Positions 13,845-13,947 of a DNA stretch of 13,947 bases are shown here, in pieces; position 1 is the first letter of the stretch, and each line of letters begins with the position of its first letter. The stretch lies in the NCBI GenBank assembly GCA_049609065.1, contig JBMYYE010000064.1:1-13947 (forward strand). The letters are read 5' to 3'. The notes under the pieces were generated by a model. The model had not been told where the DNA came from. It saw nothing but the letters and a program-made list of their open reading frames with translations, and searched no databases. Made by a program: the position numbers and the translations under genes. Origin of the DNA: JBMYYE01 sp049609065 (GTDB taxonomy: Bacteria > Pseudomonadota > Alphaproteobacteria > Rhodobacterales > Rhodobacteraceae).

Positions 13845-13947
13845 ATGCCCATTAAACTCCCCTCGTCCCTGCCCGCCTATGATGTCCTCTCAAAAGAGGG
13901 TGTGATGGTCATGGGCGAAGGCCGTGCGGCAAAACAAGATATCCGGC
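13845..13947 (+). CDS. metA: Homoserine O-acyltransferase (MetA type), N-terminal fragment
   Basis: Partial gene, cut by the window end; the 34 visible residues start MPIKLPSSLPAYDVLSKEGV and continue to AAKQDIR, the conserved opening of the MetA family that acylates homoserine (succinyl or acetyl) in methionine synthesis. The catalytic Cys and Glu lie beyond the window, so the acyl donor cannot be judged. AGGA at 13834-13837 overlaps the ATPase stop codon and lies 7 nt before the ATG, which ties its translation to the upstream gene. Confidence 0.87.
   Translation, partial: MPIKLPSSLPAYDVLSKEGVMVMGEGRAAKQDIR

Overview
The window looks like a chromosomal segment of a marine-type alphaproteobacterium of the Rhodobacterales (Roseobacter group). 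The evidence is family content: a DUF6456 (GafA-like) regulator paired with a DUF6477 protein, an MtrH-like/MttB-like corrinoid methyltransferase set, an uncharacterised P-loop ATPase directly before metA, and many non-ATG starts. I see no rRNA, tRNA, CRISPR array or insertion sequence. No stretch over 300 bases lacks a gene; the longest gap is about 215 bp (1705-1919).

Region 1 (1-3753) is one-carbon metabolism interrupted by a regulatory island. The 3' end of a methyltetrahydrofolate:corrinoid methyltransferase (+) and a complete MttB-family methyltransferase (-) flank two divergent genes. One is a GafA-like transcription factor (-), the direct activator of gene transfer agent (GTA) production in Rhodobacter capsulatus. 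The other is a small DUF6477 protein (+). A strong bidirectional terminator sits on each side of the pair. Their shared control region carries one perfect CtrA box (TTAA-N7-TTAA), two one-mismatch boxes and a separate 7-bp inverted repeat. This is the most notable part of the window: it predicts that the strain encodes a CtrA-controlled GTA.

Region 2 (3912-5541) is guaA (GMP synthetase) with its own terminator.

Region 3 (5565-9681) holds two tandem integral-membrane acyltransferases of the acyltransferase-3/SGNH fusion type. Their membrane halves are close paralogues, but their C-terminal SGNH-like modules differ. The first starts with TTG. The second has no standard start codon in the right place and appears to start at ATC, behind an ideal ribosome binding site.

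Region 4 (9795-12911) is a tightly packed + strand gene run: a PseH-type sugar N-acetyltransferase, a short GNAT-like protein of unknown function, an ABM-type monooxygenase and two DMT/EamA transporters. With region 3 it suggests acylated, pseudaminic-acid-like surface sugars, but no other pse gene is present here.

Region 5 (12981-13947) is the GTG-started P-loop ATPase followed 9 nt later by the 5' end of metA (homoserine O-acyltransferase, methionine synthesis), which runs off the window.
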